A DNA stretch of 64,000 nucleotides from Pseudomonadota bacterium (GCA_020161775.1 JAIUOW010000004.1:62001-126000), one strand, 5' to 3'; counted from the stretch's first letter, positions 18,678-27,836 are shown. Numbers and translations: made by a program. Notes: generated by a model from the sequence alone, not told the origin.

Positions 18678-20041
18678 CCACCACCCTGCATGGGCCCATT
18701 CATGTGCGCGAGGTCGCCCTGTTCGAGCGGCCCGTCACCTTGCGCCTGCCGTTCCGCTTTGGCGCGGCCACCGTCACCCGCTGCCCGCAGGCCTTTGTGC
18801 GCGTGGGCCTGGAAGTGGGCGGACGCCGGTTTGAAGGCGCCAGCGCCGAGCTGATGGTGCCCAAATGGTTCGACAAGTCGCCCGAGCTCACACACGAACA
18901 GAACTTCGAGCAGCTGCGTGAAGCGTTGCGTGGCGCGCGCGAGGCCTACGCCGCCGCCGGTGCCGCCGCCAGCCCGTGGCAGTTGTCCCAGGCCGCTGGC
19001 GATGCGGCCATCGACACATTGGTCGCGCGTGGCCTGCCGCGCCTGGCCGCGCAGTTTGGCCCGGCGCTGCTGGACAAGGCCGTGGCTGATGCCGTGCTGC
19101 GGGCCACTGGCCAGGGCTGGTGCGAAGGCTTGCGCGCTGGCGTGCTGGGCGACCCGTGGAGCGCCACGCTGCCCATTGCCCAGCCACGGCAGGTCACGCT
19201 GCGCCATACCGTGGGTCTGGCAGACCGCCTCACGCCCGCCGATGAAGGCGCTGACCCGCAAGACGGCTTGCCCACCACGCTGCAGGACGCCATCGGCCAC
19301 TACGGCCTGCATCACTTCAAGCTCAAGCTGTCGGGGCAACCGGAGGCCGACGTGGACCGGCTGTCACGCATTGCCGCCGTGCTGCAAGCCCACGCCAAGG
19401 ACTGGCGCGTGACGCTGGACGGCAATGAAACCTTCTCCGACGCGCAGGCGCTGGGCGACTTCTGGCGCGCGCTGGCCGCCGCGCCTGCGGCCCAGGCGCT
19501 GCTGCAGCGAACGCTGCTGCTGGAGCAACCCATCGCACGCAAGGTGGCGCTGGCGCAGCCCATTGATACGCTGGGCATTGCCGTGCCGGTGATTTTGGAC
19601 GAATCCGATGACCATGCGGACGTGCTGGAGCGCGGCCTGGCCCTGGGCTACCGCGGCATTTCCAGCAAGGCCTGCAAGGGCATTTACCGTTCGCTGCACA
19701 GCGCGGCACGCATCGCCCGCGAGCCGCAACGCCTGCTGCTGTCGGGTGAAGACCTGACCTGCCAGGCCGGCCTGGCCGTGCAGCAGGACACGGTGCTCGC
19801 CGCCAGCCTGGGCGTGACCCACATCGAGCGCAACGGCCATCACTACGTCGATGGATTTGGCGTGGCCCCCGAGGCCGAAGCGCTTGCCTTTGCCGACGCC
19901 CATGCGGGCTTTTACAGCATCACCCAGGGCCGCCCCCGCCTGGCGGTGCGAGGCGGCCAGCTGGACCTGTCTTCGCTGCACGGCCCGGGCTTTGCCAGCG
20001 CCGCCACGCCCCACTGGGACAGCCTGCAGCCCATCCGATAA
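18674..20041 (+). CDS. Enolase-superfamily (mandelate racemase/MLE-like) enzyme
   Basis: 455 aa from the ATG at 18674, which overlaps the previous stop. The C-terminal barrel carries the expected superfamily residues: KLK base motif (K216/K218), metal ligands in TLDGNE (D249), LLEQPI (E284) and ILDES (D309), and the opposite lysine in ISSKACKG (K332). Superfamily members abstract a proton alpha to a carboxylate and then dehydrate, racemise or cycloisomerise. The N-terminal half is only weakly like the usual capping domain and the protein is longer than typical MR/MLE enzymes (about 360-400). Most likely a sugar-acid dehydratase or epimerase; substrate unknown. Confidence 0.75.
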   Translation: MTTTLHGPIHVREVALFERPVTLRLPFRFGAATVTRCPQAFVRVGLEVGGRRFEGASAELMVPKWFDKSPELTHEQNFEQLREALRGAREAYAAAGAAASPWQLSQAAGDAAIDTLVARGLPRLAAQFGPALLDKAVADAVLRATGQGWCEGLRAGVLGDPWSATLPIAQPRQVTLRHTVGLADRLTPADEGADPQDGLPTTLQDAIGHYGLHHFKLKLSGQPEADVDRLSRIAAVLQAHAKDWRVTLDGNETFSDAQALGDFWRALAAAPAAQALLQRTLLLEQPIARKVALAQPIDTLGIAVPVILDESDDHADVLERGLALGYRGISSKACKGIYRSLHSAARIAREPQRLLLSGEDLTCQAGLAVQQDTVLAASLGVTHIERNGHHYVDGFGVAPEAEALAFADAHAGFYSITQGRPRLAVRGGQLDLSSLHGPGFASAATPHWDSLQPIR

Positions 20042-20065
20042 CCCCTTTTTCTTCGAGAGAACCCC

Positions 20066-21229
20066 ATGGCTACACAACGACTTGGAATCATCATGCACGG
20101 CGTCACCGGCCGCATGGGCATGAACCAGCACCTGATCCGCTCCATCCTGGCCATCCGCAGCCAGGGCGGCGTCACGCTGTCCAACGGCGACCGCGTCATG
20201 CCCGACCCGATCCTGATCGGGCGCAATGCCGAGAAGATGCAGGCCCTGGCCCAGGCGCACAACGTGCAGCGCTGGGGCACCGACCTGGACGCCGCCCTTG
20301 CCAACCCCGACGACACGGTTTTCTTTGACGCCGGCACCACGCAGATGCGCCCCACCCTGCTGGCCAAGGCCATCCGCGCCGGCAAGCATGTGTACTGCGA
20401 AAAGCCGATTGCCACCAACCTCAACGAGGCGGTGGAAATTGCCCGGCTGGCCCAGGCATCCGGCCTGAAGCACGGCGCCGTGCAGGACAAGCTGTTCCTG
20501 CCCGGCCTGCGCAAGCTGGACATGCTGCGCCGCGCCGGCTTCTTCGGCAAGATGCTGTCGGTGCGACTGGAGTTCGGCTACTGGGTGTTCGAGGGCGACC
20601 TGCAGCCCATCCAGCGGCCCAGCTGGAACTACCGCGCAGAAGACGGCGGCGGCATGATCCTGGACATGATGTGCCACTGGCGCTATGTGCTGGACAACCT
20701 GTTTGGCGAGGTGAAGTCCGTCTCCTGCATAGGCACCACCCACATCCCGCAACGCTGGGACGAGGCCGGCAAGCCCTATGCCTGCACCGCCGATGACGCC
20801 GCCTATGCCACCGCCGAGCTGACCGGCCACGGCGGTGAACCGGTGATCGCCCAGATGAACATGAGCTGGGCCACCCGTGTGCGCCGCGACGACCTGGTGA
20901 CCTTCCATGTGGACGGCACCCATGGCTCGGCGGTGGCGGGCCTGTCTGATTGCCGCGCGCAAAGCCGCGTGAACACGCCGCGCCCGGTATGGAACCCCGA
21001 CCAGAAGCAGACCATGAACTTCTTTGACCAGTGGCAGGAGGTGCCGGACACGCAGGTGTACGACAACGGCTTCAAGATCCAGTGGGAACATTTCATCCGC
21101 CACGTGGTGGAGAACGAGCCCTACAAATGGACCTTGCCCGAGGGCGCCAAAGGCGTGCAGCTGGTGGAGGCCGCGCTGCAAAGCTGGAAGGAACGCCGCT
21201 GGGTCGATGTCCCTGCCCTGAAGGTCTGA
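20066..21229 (+). CDS. Gfo/Idh/MocA-family oxidoreductase
   Basis: 387 aa. N-terminal Rossmann domain with HGVTGRMG (11-18) and the catalytic-lysine motif CEKP (111-114, Lys113). The C-terminal alpha/beta domain has the DGGGMILDMMCHW segment supplying the conserved Asp and His. Such NAD(P)-dependent enzymes oxidise a sugar, inositol or glycoside hydroxyl, often at C1 or C3. It lies 24 nt after the enolase-like gene with GAGAGAAC before the ATG. Operon context implies oxidation of the imported polyhydroxy compound or its derivative. Confidence 0.9.
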   Translation: MATQRLGIIMHGVTGRMGMNQHLIRSILAIRSQGGVTLSNGDRVMPDPILIGRNAEKMQALAQAHNVQRWGTDLDAALANPDDTVFFDAGTTQMRPTLLAKAIRAGKHVYCEKPIATNLNEAVEIARLAQASGLKHGAVQDKLFLPGLRKLDMLRRAGFFGKMLSVRLEFGYWVFEGDLQPIQRPSWNYRAEDGGGMILDMMCHWRYVLDNLFGEVKSVSCIGTTHIPQRWDEAGKPYACTADDAAYATAELTGHGGEPVIAQMNMSWATRVRRDDLVTFHVDGTHGSAVAGLSDCRAQSRVNTPRPVWNPDQKQTMNFFDQWQEVPDTQVYDNGFKIQWEHFIRHVVENEPYKWTLPEGAKGVQLVEAALQSWKERRWVDVPALKV

Positions 21230-21239
21230 GGCAAGCACC

Positions 21240-22424
21240 ATGGCCCTGTCGCTCAATCTCCCTGGCACTGGCGGTTCGCTGTCGCCCTACGCACTGAAAG
21301 ACGCGCTGCCCGCGCAGCCCGCTCCCGGCGTCAAGTTCAACCGCATTGCCTATTCGGCCGCGCACGTGGTGGCCGACCCGCGCGCCGCCATCGACCCGTG
21401 GCTGCAATGCGCGGTGGACTGGGACGCCACCATCGCCTACCGCCGCTACCTGTGGTCGCTGGGCCTGGGCGTGGCCGAGGCCATGGACACCGCGCAACGC
21501 GGCATGGGCCTGGACTGGCCCACCTCGCTGGAACTCATCGCCCGCTCGCTGGACGCAGCCCGGGACATGCCCGGCGCATTTCTGGCCAGCGGCTGCGGCA
21601 CCGACCATCTGCCGCCCGAGAACGCACGCTCGGTGGACGACGTGATCCGCGCTTATGAAGAGCAGATGGAAGCCATCGAAAAGCTCGGTGGCAAGCTCAT
21701 CGTCATGGCCAGCCGCGCACTGGCGCGGGTGGCCAAAAGCCCGGCGGACTACGAACGCGTGTACGACCGCATCCTGTCGCAGGCCAGGCAGCCGGTGGTG
21801 CTGCACTGGCTGGGTGACATGTTCGATCCGGCGCTGGCGGGGTACTGGGGAACGCCTGACACCGACCTGGCCATGAACACGGCACTAGGCATCATCGCGG
21901 CCCATGCGTCCAAGGTGGATGGCATCAAGATATCGCTGCTGGACAAGGACAAGGAGATCGCGATGCGCCGCCGCCTTGCACCCGGTGTGCGCATGTACAC
22001 CGGCGACGATTTCAACTACGCCGAACTGATTGCGGGTGATGGTTTTGGTGATGAACCGACCCATGGCAAGAGCGATGCGCTGCTGGGCATCTTTGACGCC
22101 ATCGCACCGGCCGCCGCATCAGCGCTGGGCGCGCTCGCGCAGGGTGACGAAGCCAGGTTTCACGCCATCCTGGGCCCCACCGTGCCGCTGTCGCGCCACA
22201 TCTTTGCCGCACCCACGCGCTTTTACAAAACCGGCGTGGTGTTCCTGGCCTGGCTCAACGGGCACCAGCGCCACTTCACCATGGTGGGCGGCCAGCAAAG
22301 CACGCGCTCGCTGGCGCACCTGTGCGAGCTGTTCCGCCTGGCCGATGCGGCCGGGGTGCTGCAACAGCCCGAACTGGCGGTGCACCGCATGAAAACTTTG
22401 CTGGCCCTGCACGGCGTCGAATGA
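21240..22424 (+). CDS. DUF993 dihydrodipicolinate-synthase-like protein
   Basis: 394 aa, a DHDPS-superfamily TIM barrel of the DUF993 type. The best Schiff-base lysine candidate is Lys230 in VDGIKISLLDKDKE. Superfamily members make a lysine imine with a 2-keto acid and do aldol or retro-aldol cleavage, or decarboxylation/dehydration. It lies 10 nt after the oxidoreductase and overlaps the next gene by ATGA. In this operon it is the natural candidate for carbon-carbon cleavage. Substrate unknown. Confidence 0.82.
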   Translation: MALSLNLPGTGGSLSPYALKDALPAQPAPGVKFNRIAYSAAHVVADPRAAIDPWLQCAVDWDATIAYRRYLWSLGLGVAEAMDTAQRGMGLDWPTSLELIARSLDAARDMPGAFLASGCGTDHLPPENARSVDDVIRAYEEQMEAIEKLGGKLIVMASRALARVAKSPADYERVYDRILSQARQPVVLHWLGDMFDPALAGYWGTPDTDLAMNTALGIIAAHASKVDGIKISLLDKDKEIAMRRRLAPGVRMYTGDDFNYAELIAGDGFGDEPTHGKSDALLGIFDAIAPAAASALGALAQGDEARFHAILGPTVPLSRHIFAAPTRFYKTGVVFLAWLNGHQRHFTMVGGQQSTRSLAHLCELFRLADAAGVLQQPELAVHRMKTLLALHGVE

Positions 22425-23305
22425 GCATGCGTGACTTTTCGCAAGACCACCGCTGGTTGTCCATCAACACGGCCACCGTGCGCAAGAGCCGCGGTGTGGA
22501 CCTGCCGCTGCCCGACATCATTGAAGCCTGCGCGCGCCGCGGCATCCGCGCCATCTCGCCCTGGCGCGACCAGGTGGCGGCGGCCGGGCTGGACGCCATT
22601 TCAAAGCTGGTCAAGACCCATGGCCTTGAGTTGTCGGGCTATTGCCGTGGCGGCATGTTCACCGCCGTGGACGACACGGGCCTGAAGGCCGCGCACGCGG
22701 ACAACCGCCGCGCGGTGGACGAAGCCTGCGAACTGGGCGCACGCTGCCTGGTGCTGGTGGTCGGCGCCCTGCCCGGCGCGCTGGCGGGCCAAGCCGCGCA
22801 CAAGGACATTGCGCTGTCGCGCAACCAGGTCAGCGACGGCATCGGCGCGCTGCTGGACTACGCGGGCTCCTGCGGCATGCCGCTGGCCATCGAGCCACTG
22901 CACCCCATGTACGCGGCTGACCGCGCCTGTATCAACACGATGGAGCAGGCGCTGGACGTCTGTGACGAACTGGACCCCACGCAATCAGAAGCCTTGGGCG
23001 TGGCGCTGGACGTGTACCACTGCTGGTGGGACCCGAAGCTGCAGCAGCAGATTGCGCGCGCCGGCAAGGCACGGCTGCTGGCTTTTCATGTGTGCGACTG
23101 GCTCACGCCCACCACCGACCTGCTGAACGACCGCGGCATGATGGGTGACGGCGTGATCGACATCCCCCGCATCCGCGGCTGGGTCGAGGCGCAGGGCTTT
23201 GCGGGCTACAGCGAGGTGGAGATTTTCTCCACAGGCAACTGGTGGCAGCGCGATGCCGGCGACGTACTGAACACCTGCATTGCGCGCCACAAGAGCGCGG
23301 TGTAA
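22421..23305 (+). CDS. Sugar phosphate isomerase/epimerase-family TIM-barrel protein
   Basis: 294 aa from the ATG at 22421, chosen because it forms the ATGA overlap; the open frame extends 33 codons upstream. Metal ligands of the xylose-isomerase-like fold are visible in AIEPLHPMYAADR, ALDVYHCWWD, LLAFHVCDW and SEVEIFS. It is only distantly related to the other isomerase of the operon (17841-18677), so two different isomerisation or lyase steps are likely. Last gene of the operon. Confidence 0.85.
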   Translation: MSMRDFSQDHRWLSINTATVRKSRGVDLPLPDIIEACARRGIRAISPWRDQVAAAGLDAISKLVKTHGLELSGYCRGGMFTAVDDTGLKAAHADNRRAVDEACELGARCLVLVVGALPGALAGQAAHKDIALSRNQVSDGIGALLDYAGSCGMPLAIEPLHPMYAADRACINTMEQALDVCDELDPTQSEALGVALDVYHCWWDPKLQQQIARAGKARLLAFHVCDWLTPTTDLLNDRGMMGDGVIDIPRIRGWVEAQGFAGYSEVEIFSTGNWWQRDAGDVLNTCIARHKSAV

Positions 23306-23318
23306 GTCCGCGCCGGGA

Positions 23319-23903
23319 TCAGGCCGCGGCCTGCAGCCCCTGGGCCGTCCGCACCACCGTAGCGCCCGATGCGCGCTGCCCCGTCTGCGCCGCACCGAAC
23401 GCGATTTCGCCGGACAGCTGCGCACCTTCCTCGATCACGACCTTGCCATAGCGGATCTTCCCCGTGACCTTGCCGGTGGAGTAGATCGTGAGCTTCTGGC
23501 GCACCGTCAGGTTGCCGTCGAACTCGCCGCGGATCTCGGCGATGTCGATCTCGGCCGAGCCCTTGAACGCACCCCGCTCGGAGATCTGGATCACGCGCGA
23601 GTCCATCGTCGCCTCGACCGAGCCTTCCACCACCAGCGTGTCGCAGTCGGTGATCTCCACGCCCTTGAGCTTGATGTTGGGGCCCACCGTCAGCTTGCTT
23701 TCGCCCTCGCGCGCGCCGGTATTCGCGGAGGCGGTACCTGCACCGGCGCTGCCCGCCGTGGTGTTGGCCGTCGCGCCGTTCACAGCCGCACCCACGGAAC
23801 TGGACGGGTTATACATGGCACCGCTGCCAGCCGTGCTGCCGGTGCGGGTGTTGTTGTAGGTATCGGGTTCGCGCTTGTTGAAAAACGGGCTTTGCAGTGC
23901 CAT
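23319..23903 (-). CDS. Bactofilin (polymer-forming cytoskeletal protein)
   Basis: 194 aa from the ATG at 23903, which has an AGGAGA site; the frame continues 34 codons upstream. Residues about 1-70 are a disordered Ser/Thr/Ala/Gly-rich tail. The remainder is the bactofilin beta-helix (LTVGPNIKLKGVEITDCDTLVVEGSV and IRGEFDGNLTVRQKLTIYSTGKVTGKI). Bactofilins polymerise without nucleotide and organise cell-wall or shape factors. No peptidase or other shape gene is adjacent, so its role here is open. It ends 13 nt from the convergent isomerase gene. Confidence 0.93.
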   Translation of the reverse strand: MALQSPFFNKREPDTYNNTRTGSTAGSGAMYNPSSSVGAAVNGATANTTAGSAGAGTASANTGAREGESKLTVGPNIKLKGVEITDCDTLVVEGSVEATMDSRVIQISERGAFKGSAEIDIAEIRGEFDGNLTVRQKLTIYSTGKVTGKIRYGKVVIEEGAQLSGEIAFGAAQTGQRASGATVVRTAQGLQAAA

Positions 23904-24016
23904 CAGGTACTCTCCTAAAAGTGGACTGATGGTACGGTTCATGCTGCTTACATGCGCACGGCTTTGCGCAACTCCGGTAACCAAATAAACTGCAGGCTCG
24001 TTCACAATACAGACCC

Positions 24017-24298
24017 ATGGAACGCATCACCGGCCCGTTCAAGGGCTACTTCATTGCGGCGTACACCGTCGAAAGCGGTGACGAATTCATTGGCTTTGCC
24101 AAGATCTGCATTGCCAAGCCTGATTCGGTGCACAACATCAACGCGCAGCACAAGGTGCGCAGCTACCACCTGTACTCCACTGAATCGCAGGCCCTGGAAA
24201 GCGCGGAGTTCCGCGCGCGCGAGACCATTGCCTCGCTGCCGCCCAACTGGCACCCCTTCAGCGAGGACAGCATGATGGATTCACTGAAGAAGATCTGA
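24017..24298 (+). CDS. Conserved hypothetical protein (93 aa)
   Basis: Small soluble mixed alpha/beta protein beginning MERITGPFKGYFIAAYTVES, without membrane segments, cysteine clusters or a recognisable catalytic motif. The ATG is divergent from bactofilin (113-nt gap) and the stop is 13 nt from the convergent MFS gene. The composition looks like a genuine cytosolic protein. I do not recognise a function. Confidence 0.7.
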   Translation: MERITGPFKGYFIAAYTVESGDEFIGFAKICIAKPDSVHNINAQHKVRSYHLYSTESQALESAEFRARETIASLPPNWHPFSEDSMMDSLKKI

Positions 24299-24311
24299 GC
24301 GAACGCCGCGC

Positions 24312-25550
24312 TCAGGTGGCCGCCAAAGCCGTGCGGCGCACCCTGCGCACGTTGAATGCGCTGGCGATCAGCAGGCCCTGCACCAGGGCCAGCCCCAGCA
24401 GTACGGCCGTGTGGTGCTGCTGGTCCATCAGCGCACCAAACACCAGCGGCGCCGCCGCCTGCCCGATGTCCAGCCCTGAATACACCACGCCATAGACGCG
24501 GCCGGTGGCGTTCTCGGGCGTGGACTTCTTGACCAGCAGATCGCGCGACGGCCCGGCAATGCCCGACGCAAAGCCCATGACGCCGAACAGCACAGGCACC
24601 GCCAGCACCGGCAGCCGCGCCAGGGCCAGCGTCAAGGCAAACATCGCCGCCACGCCAAAGCCCATGCCCACGATGCGCTCGCAGCGCGAAGGATCCGACG
24701 CCAGAAAGCCCCCCAGCACCATGCCGCAGGCGCTGCACACCATGTACACCGTCAGGCACATGGCGGCCAGCGCCAGCGGCACGCCATGCAGCTGGCGCGC
24801 GGCCTCGGGCGCGAACGCCTGCACCACGCTGATAACGATGGCATAGACGAAGAAGAACGCAAAGCACATCCACACCGCCGGGATGCGCAGGAAGTCAAAG
24901 CTGCCCGCGCTGGCGGCGGCGCTGCGGGCCGCCGGCGCGGGCGCCGCAGGCAACGCCAGGGTGGCCCGGTTCAGCCACAGCACGGCCAGCACCGCGAACG
25001 CCAGCACGCCAGCCGCGCACAGCGCCACGCGCCATGAAAACGCCAGCGCCAGCGGCACCAGCATGGCCGGCGCCAGCGCCCAGCCCAGGCTGCCGGTGAT
25101 GCCGTGCACGCTGTAGGCATGGCCCAGGCGCGGCGGGCTGACCTTGCGGTTGAGCAGCGTGTAGTCCACCGGGTGGAATACGCCGTTGCCCACGCCCGCC
25201 AGGATGGAGAACGCCGCCATCATCCAGTAGCTGGTGCTCAGCGCAAAGCCGAATGCCGCCAGCCCCAGCAGCGCCAGCCCGGCAAACAGGATGGGGCGCG
25301 GGCCGTGGCGGTCCACCAGGAAACCCGAGGCCGCCTGCACCGCGCACGACACCACGAAGAACAGCGTCATCAGGAAACCCAGCTCGGTGTAGCTGGCGTT
25401 GAACTCGTCCTTGAGCCAGGGAAACAGCGGCGCCAGCAGCAGCTGGCTGTAATGGCTGATCATGTGGGCCAGGCCGACCAGGCCGATGACGCTGGCGTCC
25501 CGGCGCAGGCCGGGGCCACCGGACGAAGGATTCAATGCGGCAGTGCTCAT
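24312..25550 (-). CDS. MFS transporter
   Basis: 412 aa, 12 predicted membrane helices. The first loop has the MFS signature GFLVDRHGPRP between helices 2 and 3. The pattern AHMISHYSQLLLAPLFPWLKDEF in helix 1 is typical of fosmidomycin-resistance-like exporters. It is divergent from an AraC-type regulator over a short gap containing related inverted repeats, which suggests that regulator controls it. Substrate unknown. Confidence 0.9.
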   Translation of the reverse strand: MSTAALNPSSGGPGLRRDASVIGLVGLAHMISHYSQLLLAPLFPWLKDEFNASYTELGFLMTLFFVVSCAVQAASGFLVDRHGPRPILFAGLALLGLAAFGFALSTSYWMMAAFSILAGVGNGVFHPVDYTLLNRKVSPPRLGHAYSVHGITGSLGWALAPAMLVPLALAFSWRVALCAAGVLAFAVLAVLWLNRATLALPAAPAPAARSAAASAGSFDFLRIPAVWMCFAFFFVYAIVISVVQAFAPEAARQLHGVPLALAAMCLTVYMVCSACGMVLGGFLASDPSRCERIVGMGFGVAAMFALTLALARLPVLAVPVLFGVMGFASGIAGPSRDLLVKKSTPENATGRVYGVVYSGLDIGQAAAPLVFGALMDQQHHTAVLLGLALVQGLLIASAFNVRRVRRTALAAT

Positions 25551-25574
25551 GCGCCGTATCGTAGTATCGGGGTG

Positions 25575-25615
25575 GTTTGCTGAAACACGACGAAACGCCA
25601 GTTTTCAGCGAAAAC
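25575..25615. promoter_or_regulatory. Two related inverted repeats between MFS and AraC genes
   Basis: GTTTGCTGAAAC (25575-25586) and GTTTTCAGCGAAAAC (25601-25615) each have GTTT/AAAC arms, and one resembles the reverse complement of the other. They fill the divergent gap, a usual place for AraC-family binding. Confidence 0.35.
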
Positions 25616-25640
25616 CAGCCAACCCTTGCGTGCCACGCCC

Positions 25641-26477
25641 ATGCCCAGACTCCAGCGTCCCCGCATCACCCCCGTGGGTGACACCGACCCGTTTCGGCCC
25701 AGCCGCGAGCGCCCCGTGCGCGTGCGCGCGCGCAGCATGGCGGCAGACACCCATTTCGAGCCGCACCACCATGCCTGGGCACAGCTGGCCTACAGCGCCA
25801 GCGGCATGCTGCAGGTGATTGCTGCGCGCGGCGCCGGTGCACTGGACGAGGTGACCTACATCGTGCCGCCCTCGCGCGCGGTGTGGATCGCCCCTGGCGC
25901 GCGCCACGCCATCCATGTGCTGGAGGCAGCCGAGTTCCGCACGCTGTACATGCACGCGAGCGTCACGCCTGACGGCTGGGAGGGCTGCCGCATGATCGTG
26001 GTGAGCACGCTGCTGCGCGAGCTGATCCCCGCGCTGGACGCCCCCGGCGCACCCCTGGCGCCAGGGCGTGAGGCCGCCTTGGCGCAACTGGTGATGGACG
26101 AGATCACCCACGCCGACACCCAGCCCCTGGGCGTGCCCATGCCGCATCCGCAAAACGGCGACAAGCGCCTGCGCGCGCTGTGCGAAGCGGTGCTGCGCGC
26201 GCCCGCCGACCGCGCCACGCTGGCGGGATGGGCCGCCGGCATCGGCGCCAGCGAGCGCACGGTGGCGAGGCTGTTTCGTGACGAGCTGGGCACCAGCTAC
26301 CAGCAGTGGCGCCAGCAGGTGGTGCTGGCCCATGCATTGCCGCTGCTGGCGCGCGGCACGCCTGTGAGCCTGGTGGCCGCCGCCAGCGGCTATGCCAGCG
26401 ACAGCGCGTTCACCGCGATGTTCAAGGCCGCGATGGGCGCGCCGCCCAGCGCGTTCCAGGGCAAGCAAGGCGGCTGA
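25641..26477 (+). CDS. AraC family transcriptional regulator
   Basis: 278 aa. N-terminal cupin-like sensor domain (FEPHHHAWAQLAYSASGMLQV, about 40-110) and a C-terminal double HTH (about 185-275; the second includes VSLVAAASGYASDSAFTAMFKAAMGAPPS). An ATG at 25641 was preferred to a TTG at 25626. It is divergent from the MFS exporter, which it probably controls, and convergent with hutF with a 3-nt gap. Confidence 0.9.
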   Translation: MPRLQRPRITPVGDTDPFRPSRERPVRVRARSMAADTHFEPHHHAWAQLAYSASGMLQVIAARGAGALDEVTYIVPPSRAVWIAPGARHAIHVLEAAEFRTLYMHASVTPDGWEGCRMIVVSTLLRELIPALDAPGAPLAPGREAALAQLVMDEITHADTQPLGVPMPHPQNGDKRLRALCEAVLRAPADRATLAGWAAGIGASERTVARLFRDELGTSYQQWRQQVVLAHALPLLARGTPVSLVAAASGYASDSAFTAMFKAAMGAPPSAFQGKQGG

Positions 26478-26480
26478 GCC

Positions 26481-27836
26481 TCAAGCCCACAGCGCCTGCA
26501 TCGCCGATGCAAAAGCCGACTGGGTACGCGCATGAAGCGCAGCACCTGCAAGGCCGGCCACATGCACCGCGGCCACCCCGGCATCGGGGCTGGAGAACAC
26601 CACCGCGTCCAGCACATGGACCGGCGCCATGCCCGCCAAAGATGGCGCCTGCGCCTCCAGCACGCAAAAATCCGCACGCTGTCCAGCCCGCAACCCGCCC
26701 AGCGGCTGGCCAGCCGCCGCGCTGCCGCCGTGCAGCGCGCCCTGCAACAGCCAGGCCGCGCTGCTGCCACCGCCGCCGGCCTGCGCCGCGATGTTGCGCT
26801 GGCGCCGGGTCAGGCGCTGCGAATACTCCAGCAGGCGCAGTTCCTCGGTCGCGCGGCGCGTCACATGGCTGTCCGAGCCGATCGACCAGCACCCGCCCTG
26901 GCCGGCCCAGCCGGGGTAGTCAAACACGCCGTCACCCAGGTTGGCCTCGGTGCTGGGGCAGATCACCACCGATGCAGCGGCCGCGCGCAGGCCCTGCAGT
27001 TCCTGTGGCGTGGTGTGCGTGGCATGCACCAGGTTCCAGCGCGCGTCCAGGCTCGCGTGGTCCAGCAGCCATTCAATCGGGCGCTGGCCATGGTGCGCCA
27101 GGCAGTCGTTGACCTCCTGCACCTGCTCGGCAATGTGGATGTGCACCGGCCAGCCCGCCGCCTTTGCGGCCTGGGCTACCTCGGCCAGCGCGCCCGGGTC
27201 CACGGCGCGCAGCGAATGCAGCGCAATGCCGGCGTTGATACGCGGCAGGCGCAATGCATTGATGGATTCGGCCATGCGCAACACGCTGGCGGGCGTGCCG
27301 GCAAAACGGCGCTGGTCGTCACGCAGGCCCGCCGCGCCAAAGCCCGAGCGCATGTACAGCGTGGGCAGCAGCGTCAGGCCGATGCCGGTGGCTTGCGCCG
27401 CGCGCACCAGCGCCAGCGACATCTCCAGCGGGTCGGCATAGGCGCGGCCGTCCACGTCGTTGTGCAGGTAATGAAATTCACACACCTGCGTGTAGCCGCC
27501 GGCCAGCAGCTCGGCGTACAGCTGGGTGGCAATGGCCTCCAGCTGCGCGGGCGTGATGCGCAGCGCCGCGCGGTACATGCGGTCGCGCCAGCTCCAGAAA
27601 TCGTCGGTGCCGCTGCCCTGCTCCGTCAGGCCGGCAATCGCACGCTGGAAGGCATGGCTGTGGGCATTGACGATGCCGGGCAGCACCGGCCCATCCAGCA
27701 CGGTGGCGCCCCGCGCGCTGCCCTGGGGCGTGATGGCGCGCCAGGTGCCGTCGGCGGCCACGTCCAGCCGCACATCAAACGCCCAGGCGCCATCCACCCA
27801 GGCCTGGGGCGCAAAGTAGGCGGTGTCAGCGCGCAT
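26481..27836 (-). CDS. hutF: Formimidoylglutamate deiminase
   Basis: 451 aa amidohydrolase: N-formimidoyl-L-glutamate + water to N-formyl-L-glutamate + ammonia, step four of the five-step histidine pathway. Metal ligands are visible in VNAHSHAFQRA, a His in VHIHIAEQ, a later His (LVHATH) and the Asp of GSDSHV. The start at 27836 is chosen from homology; it overlaps hutG by 11 nt and the longer frame has no support. Last gene of hutC-hutD-hutI-hutG-hutF. Confidence 0.96.
   Translation of the reverse strand: MRADTAYFAPQAWVDGAWAFDVRLDVAADGTWRAITPQGSARGATVLDGPVLPGIVNAHSHAFQRAIAGLTEQGSGTDDFWSWRDRMYRAALRITPAQLEAIATQLYAELLAGGYTQVCEFHYLHNDVDGRAYADPLEMSLALVRAAQATGIGLTLLPTLYMRSGFGAAGLRDDQRRFAGTPASVLRMAESINALRLPRINAGIALHSLRAVDPGALAEVAQAAKAAGWPVHIHIAEQVQEVNDCLAHHGQRPIEWLLDHASLDARWNLVHATHTTPQELQGLRAAAASVVICPSTEANLGDGVFDYPGWAGQGGCWSIGSDSHVTRRATEELRLLEYSQRLTRRQRNIAAQAGGGGSSAAWLLQGALHGGSAAAGQPLGGLRAGQRADFCVLEAQAPSLAGMAPVHVLDAVVFSSPDAGVAAVHVAGLAGAALHARTQSAFASAMQALWA

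Noticed and set aside
19364-21268. 634-codon minus-strand frame opposite the enolase-like and oxidoreductase genes
   Set aside because: Spans two unrelated plus-strand genes and their gap; low-complexity His/Gln/Arg-rich translation.
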